A stretch of 64,000 nucleotides of DNA from Nitrospira sp. ST-bin5 (GTDB lineage: Bacteria; Nitrospirota; Nitrospiria; Nitrospirales; Nitrospiraceae): positions 255,593 through 319,592 of the forward strand of contig MSXN01000013.1 of NCBI GenBank assembly GCA_002083555.1, written 5' to 3'. The notes under the pieces were generated by a model that was given only the letters and a program-made list of their open reading frames with translations, had not been told where the DNA came from and did not search any database. The translations under genes were made by a program, and so were the position numbers. This document shows, in pieces, positions 7,895-15,525 of this stretch (position 1 is the stretch's first letter; every line of letters begins with the position of its first letter).

Positions 7895-8884
7895 GTGTCC
7901 CGTCTGTTCTATACGACGCTGGCTGTTGTGCCGGCCGATGTACGGGATCAGATCGGCTTGGGCTACTTGTTCGCTCGTGCCGCCGACACGATTGCCGATA
8001 CGGAACTGATTGAGCGTTCGCGGCGTCTCGACTTCCTCAGTCAGTTGAAAGCACAGTTTGTGAACGACCAGATCTCCTGGTCGCAGATCCGTGACATTCA
8101 GCGGGCGATGAGTCCGCTCCAGCAGGATTCATCCGAACGTGTGCTCCTCGAACGATTGGAAGACTGTTTTCGACTCTTCCAGGAATGTTCCCACGAGGAC
8201 CGGCGTCGTGTGCAGCGGCTCATGACGACGCTGACGCAGGGTATGGAGATGGATCTCAGCCGTTTCCCCGGGCAGTCAGTCGAGGATCTTGTGGCGTTGG
8301 AGACCATCGACGATCTGGACCGGTACACCTATTACGTGGCCGGTTGCGTCGGCGAGTTTTGGACCGATCTCATGTGCGCCCATCGCAAGTCGCTGGCATC
8401 ATGGAATGTGCGGCATATGTCGGATGTAGGGGTGCGGTTTGGGAAAGGGCTGCAGCTCACGAACATTGTGAAAGATGTCGCCCACGATCTGCAGAATGGG
8501 CGCTGTTATATTCCGGAAACGATGTTGGCGGAGGCGGGGCTCACGCCGCGTGACCTGCTGGATCAAACCAATCTGTCGCGCTTCCGGCCGGTCCTGAGCA
8601 AGCTCGTCCGAATGGCCACAGAGCATCTGGATCAGGGCTGGATGTATACGATGTCAATCCCGCGCCACGAAATGCGTCTTCGGCTTTCCTGCATGTGGCC
8701 GATTCTGTCAGCAGGCGAATCGCTCAAGCTGGTGCTGCAGTCACCGGATCTGCTGAATCCTAAAGTCAAAGTGAAGATTCCACGTAGCAAGGTCTACCAG
8801 ATCCTGGCGCTGACCACCTTCACCGGTGCCTGCGGCTATGTCGGGACGGCCTATTGGGGGAGATTGAGGAAACAGATCTCCTAA
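7895..8884 (+). CDS. squalene/phytoene synthase family protein
   Basis: At least 329 residues match the trans-isoprenyl diphosphate synthase fold, with two Asp-rich signatures: YLFARAADTIADT near the N-terminus and LTNIVKDVAHDLQNGRCYIP around residue 195. These bind the magnesium-diphosphate of the substrates (farnesyl or geranylgeranyl diphosphate) for squalene or phytoene formation, feeding hopanoids or carotenoids. A C-terminal hydrophobic stretch may touch the membrane. The first canonical start in frame is the GTG at 7895, but family-like sequence continues upstream (LLRDLLKQ). An ACG at 7844 preceded by AGAGG looks like the true start. It follows the cupredoxin gene closely. Confidence 0.9.
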   Translation: MSRLFYTTLAVVPADVRDQIGLGYLFARAADTIADTELIERSRRLDFLSQLKAQFVNDQISWSQIRDIQRAMSPLQQDSSERVLLERLEDCFRLFQECSHEDRRRVQRLMTTLTQGMEMDLSRFPGQSVEDLVALETIDDLDRYTYYVAGCVGEFWTDLMCAHRKSLASWNVRHMSDVGVRFGKGLQLTNIVKDVAHDLQNGRCYIPETMLAEAGLTPRDLLDQTNLSRFRPVLSKLVRMATEHLDQGWMYTMSIPRHEMRLRLSCMWPILSAGESLKLVLQSPDLLNPKVKVKIPRSKVYQILALTTFTGACGYVGTAYWGRLRKQIS

Positions 8885-8891
8885 GCGGTTG

Positions 8892-9119
8892 CTACTTTTT
8901 TTGCGGCTCCAGGAGCTTTTCGCCCTTCTTGAACACTGCGAAGATCGCTTGTGACGGGCAGGCGTCCAGGCAGAGGCGGCAGCTTTCCAGGCAGCGGGAT
9001 GGATCGAACTTGTAGGGAGGCGTCGAGAGCCAGGCGCTGGTCGGGCAGATGGGGATGCAGATGCCGTTGTGCAGACAACGGTCCGGGTGACGGACAAGGT
9101 GATCGCGGATGACCATCAT
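8892..9119 (-). CDS. 4Fe-4S ferredoxin-like protein
   Basis: A 75-residue protein with two cysteine clusters: CLHNGICIPICP near the start and CLESCRLCLDACPSQAI in the middle. The second is a standard CxxxCxxCxxxCP cluster. The first has unusual spacing (CxxxxxCxxxCP), so binding of two clusters is likely but not certain. I chose the ATG pair at 9119 because GAAGGAG sits eight bases before it. In-frame starts at 9164 and 9194 (GTG, overlapping the upstream gene) are possible. It is the last gene of a four-gene minus-strand group with a thioredoxin-like 2Fe-2S protein, suggesting redox chemistry with an unknown partner. Confidence 0.85.
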   Translation of the reverse strand: MMVIRDHLVRHPDRCLHNGICIPICPTSAWLSTPPYKFDPSRCLESCRLCLDACPSQAIFAVFKKGEKLLEPQKK

Positions 9120-9184
9120 AGGCTTCACTCCTTCAAAGAGACCTTGGGAGAAGATCTCAAACATGTTTCTGTCGGGGAGACTGC

Positions 9185-9598
9185 TCACTTCCACTCCTTC
9201 ACGAGGGCTTTCAGCCGATCTTTGAGTTCGGGGATCTGTTCGAGATTATTCTCGATCGCGCCGATGATCTTGTCCACTCTGGCCGATTTGAGCGCATCCT
9301 TATCCTTCTTCGCCAGACGATCATACTCCACATAGGCTGCCTGGTGCTTCGGTTCAAGATGAGTTCGGGCATCAATCAATGCCTGCCCGAATTCCCACGC
9401 CTCCGGCGCCAAGGGCGGCACGATCGTAAACGCGCCGTCGGTATAGACGATGACCGCGGCGCCTTGCTTTCCGGTTAGAGGAAGCACGGCCTGAACGGTT
9501 TTGCCTTCACAGGATTTCCAATCCAGCGTCAGTCCGGGAAACTGTTTGGCGAAGGCCACCTTCTCTTGGTTGGCTTTCCACTTTTCTTCGACAGCCAT
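9185..9598 (-). CDS. cytosolic protein of unknown function in a Fe-S gene cluster
   Basis: A 137-residue soluble protein without signal peptide. The N-terminal half has mixed strands (VQAVLPLTGKQGAAVIVYTDGAFTIVPPL); the C-terminal half is helical and charged (AAYVEYDRLAKKDKDALKSARVDKII). It has a single cysteine. I do not recognise its family. It lies between the 2Fe-2S and 4Fe-4S ferredoxin genes (17 bp and about 65 bp away), so it is probably co-transcribed and may serve the same redox process. Confidence 0.75.
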   Translation of the reverse strand: MAVEEKWKANQEKVAFAKQFPGLTLDWKSCEGKTVQAVLPLTGKQGAAVIVYTDGAFTIVPPLAPEAWEFGQALIDARTHLEPKHQAAYVEYDRLAKKDKDALKSARVDKIIGAIENNLEQIPELKDRLKALVKEWK

Positions 9599-9615
9599 AG
9601 TGTCCGTGTATCGTC

Positions 9616-9966
9616 TTACTTGGACAACGGTGGGAGTTTCGCGGGTGCCGGGTGATCGGGCATCAGCAGCCGGGTGACGACGTCGCCTTTCATCACGTGG
9701 CTCTCCATGATCTCTTTGACGTCGGCTTCAGACTTGACGGTGTACCAGACCCCTTCGGGATAGATCACCACGCTGGGGCCTTCGGCACAACGGTCCAGAC
9801 AGCCGGCCTTGTTTGCCCGAACGGTATTCTTCAAGTCCAGCCGCTTGGTCTCTTGCTTGAAGACATCGTGCAAGGCTTGTGATCCCAGCTTCGAGCAACT
9901 GCCGCGGGGATCATCGGCGGACCGCTGGTTCGTGCAGACGAAAATATGACGTTTGAATCCAGGCAT
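9616..9966 (-). CDS. thioredoxin-like [2Fe-2S] ferredoxin
   Basis: The 116-residue product starts with KRHIFVCTNQR and contains CSKLGSQAL, then NKAGCLDRCAEGPSVVIYPEGVWY. This arrangement of four cysteines (Cys-x(n)-Cys ... CLDRC) in a thioredoxin-like fold is typical of the stand-alone 2Fe-2S ferredoxins related to NuoE. It probably shuttles electrons in the cytoplasm. It lies ten bases after the zinc-ribbon-like gene and is followed by the unknown protein and the 4Fe-4S protein on the same strand. Confidence 0.9.
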   Translation of the reverse strand: MPGFKRHIFVCTNQRSADDPRGSCSKLGSQALHDVFKQETKRLDLKNTVRANKAGCLDRCAEGPSVVIYPEGVWYTVKSEADVKEIMESHVMKGDVVTRLLMPDHPAPAKLPPLSK

Positions 9967-9976
9967 GGGGGTTGTC

Positions 9977-10360
9977 CTATACGGGCATGGTGGCGGTATT
10001 GAGTCGTTCCATCAGCAATTGGACCTCAGCAACATTGAGAAACGGAGATTGGCCAGGCTGGGCATCCAGGATGGTGCGGATTTCACGCAGGCGCAGGAAC
10101 GCGCGACGAAACTCTTCGCCTTTGGCCAATTCAGAGGATTGTGCGGCAGAGAGCTTGTCATACTCCGTTCGAATATCGCGGAAGTCTCGCTGCAACGTCT
10201 TATGCATGGAGCAGGATTCACAATACCACTTCGGACTTTGGTCGGAAGAGGGCGATAGCCGGTCGTAGGGCCGACCGAAAAAGTCTTTTCCCAGTGAGTA
10301 CTTGATCACTGGTCCAGAAGCCGCCTGACAGGCATGACACGATCCGGTCGACAGGTCCAT
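9977..10360 (-). CDS. protein with two Cys pairs, function unknown (first gene of Fe-S cluster)
   Basis: The product (127 residues) carries CHAC near the start and CESC about 40 residues later, a zinc-ribbon-like arrangement, with the segment DFFGRPYDRLSPSSDQ between them. The rest is helical (TEYDKLSAAQSSELAKGEEFRRAFLRLREI). The ATG at 10360 follows a strong GAGGAGG site; an ATG five codons upstream is weaker. I do not recognise the family. It leads the group that encodes two ferredoxin-like proteins, so a redox or metal-handling role is plausible but unproven. Confidence 0.72.
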   Translation of the reverse strand: MDLSTGSCHACQAASGPVIKYSLGKDFFGRPYDRLSPSSDQSPKWYCESCSMHKTLQRDFRDIRTEYDKLSAAQSSELAKGEEFRRAFLRLREIRTILDAQPGQSPFLNVAEVQLLMERLNTATMPV

Positions 10361-10490
10361 AGTGTGCCTCCTCAATAGACATACGCGGGAAATTATTCAA
10401 TGGCGCGCGCATCTTACACCAGGGGTTTTTAGGCTGTCTAGCCGCGCGAGAGGCTCTGCTATAGTTTGGTGAGGAATCGGAGGATTTCGT

Positions 10491-11387
10491 ATGGGAAGCC
10501 ACCGGTGGAAGGTTCTGAGTCTGATTGTGACGGGGGCGATGATCAGTCCGGCTCTTTCCGCAGCCGAGATGTGGAAATGCACGCAAGCGGGCGGGACCGT
10601 GCTGTTCAGCGATGGCGGAGGAGTCGGTTGCCAAGAAGTGAACGCCTTGCCCGAGCTTCAATCGGTGACGGGTGCGCCCGTGCGGCCTCCGATCCAATCG
10701 CAGGACCAGACCGAGCGTAAGGTCCCGGTGCCGTCTGTGAAGCCGTCGCAGTCACTGTCGTCATCTCCCTTCGTTGCGACGGCCCGGGACATTCCCTCGC
10801 TCAGCTATCATGATCTTCCTTCCAGTATGCGGGCGCGGGGTTGGAGCATGCCGAACAAGGGCGATATCACGATGGTGCATTTCGAGGTTGCCCATCTCCC
10901 TGCCGGAAATGGGCCTCAGATCTCGACTGATGAGCATTTCAAAGGCGAGGCCAGGAGCGCGCTAGGGACTGCCGTATTGGCGGCGGCCAAGGCCACGCAG
11001 TATGATCCTCGCTTTCTACAGGTCCGTATGACCATGCCGTTCGGTTCGCTATTTATGGCAGGCTTGCGGGTTGATGGACCTAGTGCTGGCGTTGCTTGGA
11101 CCGTTGCGGTCACGTCGGCCATCTTGGGGGATACGCTGCGTCCGGATGTCTGCCTTTCCGGGACAATGGATCTCCAGCTTCGTGTCGGGTGGGTAGGCGG
11201 GCTTGAACACAAGATTGAAGGGTGCCATATTTTGCCCAATTTCCGAGAGATGCTCCTGCCCGCAGGGCAAAACACATTTGCTATTACGGACAAAGGAATG
11301 GCACGATCTATCCGGGTGAGGGAAGTGGCGACCTTGGCAGAAGCCTACGAAATTACGACGGGTCAACCACTGAGACCTGCTCCTTAA
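10491..11387 (+). CDS. exported protein with Lon-like (S16) protease domain
   Basis: This 298-residue protein has a signal peptide (residues 1-24, ending ALSAAE), then a short DUF4124-like segment (MWKCTQAGGTVLFSDGG) and a proline-rich linker (60-95). The C-terminal half resembles the Lon proteolytic domain: VDGPSAGVAWTVAVTSAILG carries the nucleophile-like Ser198, and VGGLEHKIEGCHI carries Lys241, matching the Ser/Lys dyad of family S16, with the strand CLSGTMDLQLRVGWVGG between. No AAA+ ATPase domain is present, so a small ATP-independent periplasmic protease is inferred. The start is supported by GGAGG. Alanine dehydrogenase begins seven bases after its stop. Confidence 0.8.
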   Translation: MGSHRWKVLSLIVTGAMISPALSAAEMWKCTQAGGTVLFSDGGGVGCQEVNALPELQSVTGAPVRPPIQSQDQTERKVPVPSVKPSQSLSSSPFVATARDIPSLSYHDLPSSMRARGWSMPNKGDITMVHFEVAHLPAGNGPQISTDEHFKGEARSALGTAVLAAAKATQYDPRFLQVRMTMPFGSLFMAGLRVDGPSAGVAWTVAVTSAILGDTLRPDVCLSGTMDLQLRVGWVGGLEHKIEGCHILPNFREMLLPAGQNTFAITDKGMARSIRVREVATLAEAYEITTGQPLRPAP

Positions 11388-11394
11388 GAATTGT

Positions 11395-12498
11395 ATGAAT
11401 ATCGGCGTTCCCAAAGAAATCAAAGACCACGAGTATCGCGTGAGCCTGACCCCAGATGGGGCATCCGCTTTGCGCAAAGCCGGGCATGCAGTGTGGGTGG
11501 AGGCGTCGGCCGGACAGGGAAGCGGATTCACCGACGAGGAATATCGGCGGGCTGGTGCGACGATCGCCTCGTCCAAAGAAGAGGTGTTTGAGAAGGCGGA
11601 CCTGATCGTCAAGGTCAAGGAACCGCTCTTGTCCGAGTGCCCGTTGTTTCGTCCCGGACAGGTTCTGTTTACCTATCTGCACCTTGCCTCACTTCCCGAA
11701 CTCACGAAGACTCTCTTAGAAACGAAGATCACCGCCATTGCCTATGAAACGACCGTAGCGCGCGATGGCAGTCTCCCGATGCTGAAGCCGATGAGCGAAA
11801 TCGCCGGGCGCATGTCGGTTCAAGTCGGCGCACATTACTTAGAAAAGATTCAGGGTGGGCGCGGAGTTTTGTTGGCCGGCGTACCCGGGGTTGAGCCGGG
11901 GAAAGTGGTGGTGCTTGGCGCCGGCGTGGTCGGGGCTTCAGCCACCCGGATTGCAGTTGGCTTGGGCGCGCAGGTGACCGTGATCAATCTGGATCTGGAC
12001 CGGCTGCGCTATCTGGATGACTTGTATCAGGGGCGTATTGTCACGCGTGCGGTGAATGAAACCGCTGTCGAACAGGCGGTTTGCGCGGCTGATCTCGTGA
12101 TCGGGGCGGTGCTCGTTCCTGGGGCCAAAGCGCCCAAACTGGTCTCGCAGGCCATGGTCTCCCGCATGAAGCCGGGAGCGGTCGTGGTGGATGTCTCAGT
12201 CGATCAGGGTGGCTGTTTCGAGACGACAAAGGCAACGACACATTCCGATCCTGTCTATCTTGTCGATGGCGTGCTGCACTATTGCGTGGCCAACATGCCG
12301 GGCATCGTGCCGCGGACGTCCACCTTCGCGCTCACGAATGCGACGTTGCCGTATCTCCTTCGTCTGGCGTCAGAGGGAGTCGATCGGGCGGTTCACTCCG
12401 ATCCAGGTTTAGCGAAGGGTGTCAACATAAAAAACGGCCAAGTGACGTGCTCCGGAGTGGCCGAAGCACACGGCTTGCGTTTTACCCCCATCTTGTAA
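11395..12498 (+). CDS. ald: alanine dehydrogenase
   Basis: The 367-residue protein aligns in length and motifs with NAD-dependent alanine dehydrogenase, which interconverts L-alanine and pyruvate plus ammonia. It starts with the conserved MNIGVPKEIKDHEYRVSLTP, carries HLASLPELTK and AYETTV in the catalytic part, the Rossmann motif VVVLGAGVVGASATRIAVG near residue 170, and the late segment HYCVANMPGIVPRTST. Ribosome-binding support is weak, but the N-terminus is right for the family. It follows the exported S16-like gene by seven bases. Downstream is tRNA-Pro. Confidence 0.96.
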   Translation: MNIGVPKEIKDHEYRVSLTPDGASALRKAGHAVWVEASAGQGSGFTDEEYRRAGATIASSKEEVFEKADLIVKVKEPLLSECPLFRPGQVLFTYLHLASLPELTKTLLETKITAIAYETTVARDGSLPMLKPMSEIAGRMSVQVGAHYLEKIQGGRGVLLAGVPGVEPGKVVVLGAGVVGASATRIAVGLGAQVTVINLDLDRLRYLDDLYQGRIVTRAVNETAVEQAVCAADLVIGAVLVPGAKAPKLVSQAMVSRMKPGAVVVDVSVDQGGCFETTKATTHSDPVYLVDGVLHYCVANMPGIVPRTSTFALTNATLPYLLRLASEGVDRAVHSDPGLAKGVNIKNGQVTCSGVAEAHGLRFTPIL

Positions 12499-12533
12499 GA
12501 CAATCCGGTTCCCGTTTTTATGAGTCGCCTTGT

Positions 12534-12610
12534 CGGGGCGTAGCGCAGCCCGGTAGCGCACTGCGTTCGGGACGCAGGGGTCGAAGGTTCAAATCCTTTC
12601 GCCCCGACCA
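12534..12610 (+). tRNA. tRNA-Pro (anticodon CGG)
   Basis: A complete cloverleaf can be folded: the 7-bp acceptor stem CGGGGCG/CGCCCCG, a D-arm with the AGCCCGGTAGC loop region, anticodon stem CTGCG/CGCAG around loop TTCGGGA (anticodon CGG at 12568-12570), and a T-arm with GGTTCAAATCC. The 3' CCA is encoded. It sits downstream of alanine dehydrogenase. Confidence 0.95.
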
Positions 12611-12956
12611 CACCGCTCTCTCTCGGCCCGGCGCCTCCGCGTTCATGGAGGCGAGGGGCGGGTTCCCCAAGCGTCATTTTCAATTCGCCTTATCGCATCG
12701 TTCGAGTCGGCCTCTCGTAGCCGGCGCATCACCGTGATGGGCCGGGCACACAACCGACATGATTTTTCTCGCGTGTGGTCTGCGCGGAAGTCACAGGCAC
12801 AATGTTCCCACGCGCGGCTGAATCCGCGACAGGCCGGCTCTGGTTGTGTGTTCGTAGGCTCGCGTAGATTTGCAAAACGCGTGACGGGTCTGAGGAGGTG
12901 TGAGAGTATTCCACCGTGTTGCGCAATCTGTTGGGGTTCGCAAGGTTGACTCGAGT
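12611..12956. other. intergenic region with no supported gene
   Basis: About 345 bp between tRNA-Pro and the acylphosphatase gene. It holds short GC-rich inverted stretches (GGCGCCTCCGCG near 12630 and its near-complement after it) but no open frame with a ribosome-binding site and family-like sequence. A promoter for the acylphosphatase/sigma factor group presumably lies here, but I see no convincing -35/-10 pair. Confidence 0.4.
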
Positions 12957-13238
12957 ATGACGTCTCAGGTGCGCGCTCACATTGTGGTGAATGGTCGTGT
13001 GCAGGGAGTCGGATACCGGGCCTTTGCTGCCCGAGTGGCCGCGCAGCGCAGACTGGTCGGGGGTGTGCGTAACCTCGACGATGGTCGAGTCGAGTTGGAT
13101 GTCGAAGGACCGCGCGAGGCGATCGACGCGCTGCTCACTGAGCTCGGCGTTGGGCCTCCGGCCGCACGGGTGACGACGGTGACGGTGGAATGGAATCCGG
13201 GAACCGAACGATTTACCGAGTTCCAAATCTGGTACTAG
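12957..13238 (+). CDS. acylphosphatase
   Basis: A 93-residue protein with the family signature: GRVQGVGYRAFAARVA contains catalytic Arg21, and VGGVRNLDDGRVELDVEG contains catalytic Asn39. It hydrolyses carboxyl-phosphate bonds such as acetyl phosphate. Size fits the usual 90-100 residues. An upstream extension to 12900 has no family match. The sigma factor gene starts 28 bp downstream. Confidence 0.93.
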   Translation: MTSQVRAHIVVNGRVQGVGYRAFAARVAAQRRLVGGVRNLDDGRVELDVEGPREAIDALLTELGVGPPAARVTTVTVEWNPGTERFTEFQIWY

Positions 13239-13266
13239 CGAACCGAGTCAAAGGATACCGACCGAT

Positions 13267-14220
13267 ATGAGTCGACAGGACGAGGAGCTTCAGGATATGA
13301 GTGAAGCCCGACGACAGTCGGCCGATGAGATCGAGGGGATTGAAGTGGACGGTCCGCCTGACCGCGAGGAGAAGTCCTCGAATCGGTCTGAAGGACTGGA
13401 CACGCTCAAGAGCTATCTGCGCGAAGTGCGTCGCTCGACGCTGCTCAATTTCAAACAGGAACAGGAATTAGGGAAGCGGGTGCAGGCCGGCGATGAGCAG
13501 GCCCGGCAGATCATGATCGAGTCCAATCTTCGCCTGGTGATCAGCATCGGCAAGCGGTACATTAATCGAGGCTTTCCGTTTTCGGATATCGTCGAGGAAG
13601 GCAATCTTGGACTGATTAAAGCGGTTGAGAAGTTCAACTATAAGCGCGGGTTCCGTTTCAGTACCTATGCCTCCTGGTGGATCCGCCAATACATTGAACG
13701 GGCCATCATCAATCAGGGCAAGCTCGTGCGGTTGCCGGTCCATGTGGTCGAGCGGCTGAACCGGTATATGGGTAAGGTTGAGCAACTGGTACAGGAGCTT
13801 GGCCGGGAACCGCTGCCGCACGAAGTCGCGAAAAAGATGAAGACCAACGAGGAGGAGATCCTCGACCTGAAGCAGTTGACCCGGACGACCTGTTCGCTGG
13901 ATAGTCCCATTAACGATCGCACCGATACCTTCCTGCGCGATGTCATCGAAGATCCCATGTGCATGTCTCCGGACGACACGGCGGACGGGATCCGGCGTCG
14001 GACGGAACTGATGAGTTGGGTCAAGGAGTTGCCTGAAAAAGAGCAAACTGTTATTGTGTCCCGGTTTGGGCTCGACGGTGATGAGTCTAAGACGCTGGAA
14101 GAGATAGGCCGGGCGATGGGGTTAACCCGCGAGCGGGTCCGCCAGATCGAAACGACGGCCTTAGTCCGGCTTCGGGGCACCATCGAGCGAAAGACCATGA
14201 CGCAGGCTGACCTGCTGTAG
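13267..14220 (+). CDS. sigma-70 family RNA polymerase sigma factor (RpoS/RpoD type)
   Basis: This 317-residue factor has an acidic N-terminus, region 1.2 (DTLKSYLREVRRSTLLN), region 2 with the core-binding and -10 recognition helices (GNLGLIKAVEKFNYKRGFRF, STYASWWIRQYIERAI), region 3 (HVVERLNRYMGKVEQLVQEL) and region 4 with the helix-turn-helix (TLEEIGRAMGLTRERVRQIE). It lacks the large non-conserved region of housekeeping RpoD and has the size of group 2 (RpoS-like) factors, so it is probably an alternative or stationary-phase type sigma factor. AAGGA precedes the start. The apt gene begins almost at its stop codon. Confidence 0.92.
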   Translation: MSRQDEELQDMSEARRQSADEIEGIEVDGPPDREEKSSNRSEGLDTLKSYLREVRRSTLLNFKQEQELGKRVQAGDEQARQIMIESNLRLVISIGKRYINRGFPFSDIVEEGNLGLIKAVEKFNYKRGFRFSTYASWWIRQYIERAIINQGKLVRLPVHVVERLNRYMGKVEQLVQELGREPLPHEVAKKMKTNEEEILDLKQLTRTTCSLDSPINDRTDTFLRDVIEDPMCMSPDDTADGIRRRTELMSWVKELPEKEQTVIVSRFGLDGDESKTLEEIGRAMGLTRERVRQIETTALVRLRGTIERKTMTQADLL

Positions 14221-14261
14221 TTTCGGAGACAGCCATCAACTATCAAGCCCTCATTCGCGAA

Positions 14262-14750
14262 GTGCCGGATTTCCCCAAGCCCGGTATTCTCTTTTACGAC
14301 ATTACGACATTGCTGAAGGACGCAGCGGCGTTTCGCAAGCTGACCGACGACCTCACTGCACGATACCAAGATGCACGGATCGATAAGGTGGTGGGCATCG
14401 AGTCGCGCGGGTTTATCTTCGGCGGCGTGCTGGCGGAGCGGCTGAAGGCCGGGTTTGTGCCGGTTCGCAAACCGGGGAAATTGCCGGCCGATTGCTTCGA
14501 GGTGAAGTATAGCCTTGAATATGGATCAAACACCTTGGCGATTCATCGGGATGCCATCGGAATGGGAGAGCGCGTGCTGATCGTAGACGATCTCCTCGCC
14601 ACGGGTGGAACGGCCGAGGCCACCATCAGTTTGGTCCGCCAACTCGGCGGAGAAGTCGTGGGACTCGACTTTCTGGTCGAGCTAAAGGGGCTTAAGGGAA
14701 GAGACAAGCTCGCTGGCTATCCTGTGCATTCGACGATCCTCTATTCCTAG
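14262..14750 (+). CDS. apt: adenine phosphoribosyltransferase
   Basis: The protein makes AMP from adenine and PRPP. It shows PDFPKPGILFYDITTLL, the core GIESRGFIFGGVLAERL, VPVRKPGKLPADCFE and the PRPP-binding loop VLIVDDLLATGGTAEATI. From the GTG at 14262 it has 162 residues, slightly short for the family. In-frame sequence upstream (NYQALIREV) looks like the missing N-terminus, and an ATC codon at 14235 with GGAG six bases before it is the best initiation site. No ATG, GTG or TTG exists upstream in frame after the sigma factor stop. The gene is tightly linked to the sigma factor gene. Confidence 0.93.
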   Translation: MPDFPKPGILFYDITTLLKDAAAFRKLTDDLTARYQDARIDKVVGIESRGFIFGGVLAERLKAGFVPVRKPGKLPADCFEVKYSLEYGSNTLAIHRDAIGMGERVLIVDDLLATGGTAEATISLVRQLGGEVVGLDFLVELKGLKGRDKLAGYPVHSTILYS

Positions 14751-14854
14751 GGCCCTCCCGGTTAGTTACCACCAGCCCTTGTCAAAGCCTACATGCCGTG
14801 ATATAGATGCCGGACTTTTTTTGGGGGGATTCTCTACCCAAGGAGCATTATTCT

Positions 14855-15415
14855 ATGGCTACCAAAGTGCCTGCGAAAAAGAAAACGGAAGCAAAGAAGA
14901 CCAAGCCGGCCCCTGCGGTTGAGTCCAAGAAGGCTGCTCCTGCTGTCGTCGTGACGGCAAAGGCGGCTCCTGCGCAGATCATCATTGAGGCGATGCGTCC
15001 CAAAGAATCGGCAAAAGACCGCGATGCCCGTGAACGCCGCCAAGAAACGTTGCATCAGATGTTGATGGGCAAACGCCAGGAGATCATCCGCGAGATCGAA
15101 GGCAATCTGGGACAGTCATTGACCGAGGATCAGCAGCGTCGCCTGGAGTCTGCCCGTGATGTCGGTGATCAGGCGTTGATGGATCTTGATCGTGAACTCG
15201 GCATCTCCCTCATGGAGATGCGGAATCGCCGTCGGCAAGCCATCGATGAGTCGCTCAATCGTCTACGTGACGGCACCTATGGCATGTGCGCCGAGTGCGG
15301 AATCGAGATCAGCGAGAAGCGGCTTCAGGCCGTGCCCTTTGCTAAGCTCTGCGTCGAGTGCCAGTCCAAAGCCGAGTTGCTGGAAAAGATTGAAAAAGAA
15401 GAAGATCGCGATTGA
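14855..15415 (+). CDS. DksA/TraR family zinc-finger protein with basic N-terminal tail
   Basis: The 186-residue product has a Lys/Ala/Pro-rich N-terminal tail (about 1-45), a coiled coil (about 60-130; RDARERRQETLHQML, ESARDVGDQALMDLDREL) and a C4 zinc finger (CAECGIEISEKRLQA ... LCVECQ). DksA-type proteins bind the RNA polymerase secondary channel and act with ppGpp. The acidic tip residues are in a DQALMDLD context, so function is plausible but may differ from E. coli DksA. AAGGAG precedes the ATG at 14855. The histone-like basic tail is unusual. queC follows about 110 bp later. Confidence 0.9.
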   Translation: MATKVPAKKKTEAKKTKPAPAVESKKAAPAVVVTAKAAPAQIIIEAMRPKESAKDRDARERRQETLHQMLMGKRQEIIREIEGNLGQSLTEDQQRRLESARDVGDQALMDLDRELGISLMEMRNRRRQAIDESLNRLRDGTYGMCAECGIEISEKRLQAVPFAKLCVECQSKAELLEKIEKEEDRD

Positions 15416-15525
15416 TCGCGCTCTTCTTCCCGTGCCCCGTCATGTGCTGAGCCGCGCCACTTTTTCTTTTCGGTGCTGCACGAAATCTCATGCCGGGGCT
15501 GATATCTCCTGTTTCCCTTCCATCC

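Noticed and set aside
12282..12737. Open frames on both strands crossing tRNA-Pro
   Set aside because: They read through a tRNA gene and the 3' end of alanine dehydrogenase in another frame.
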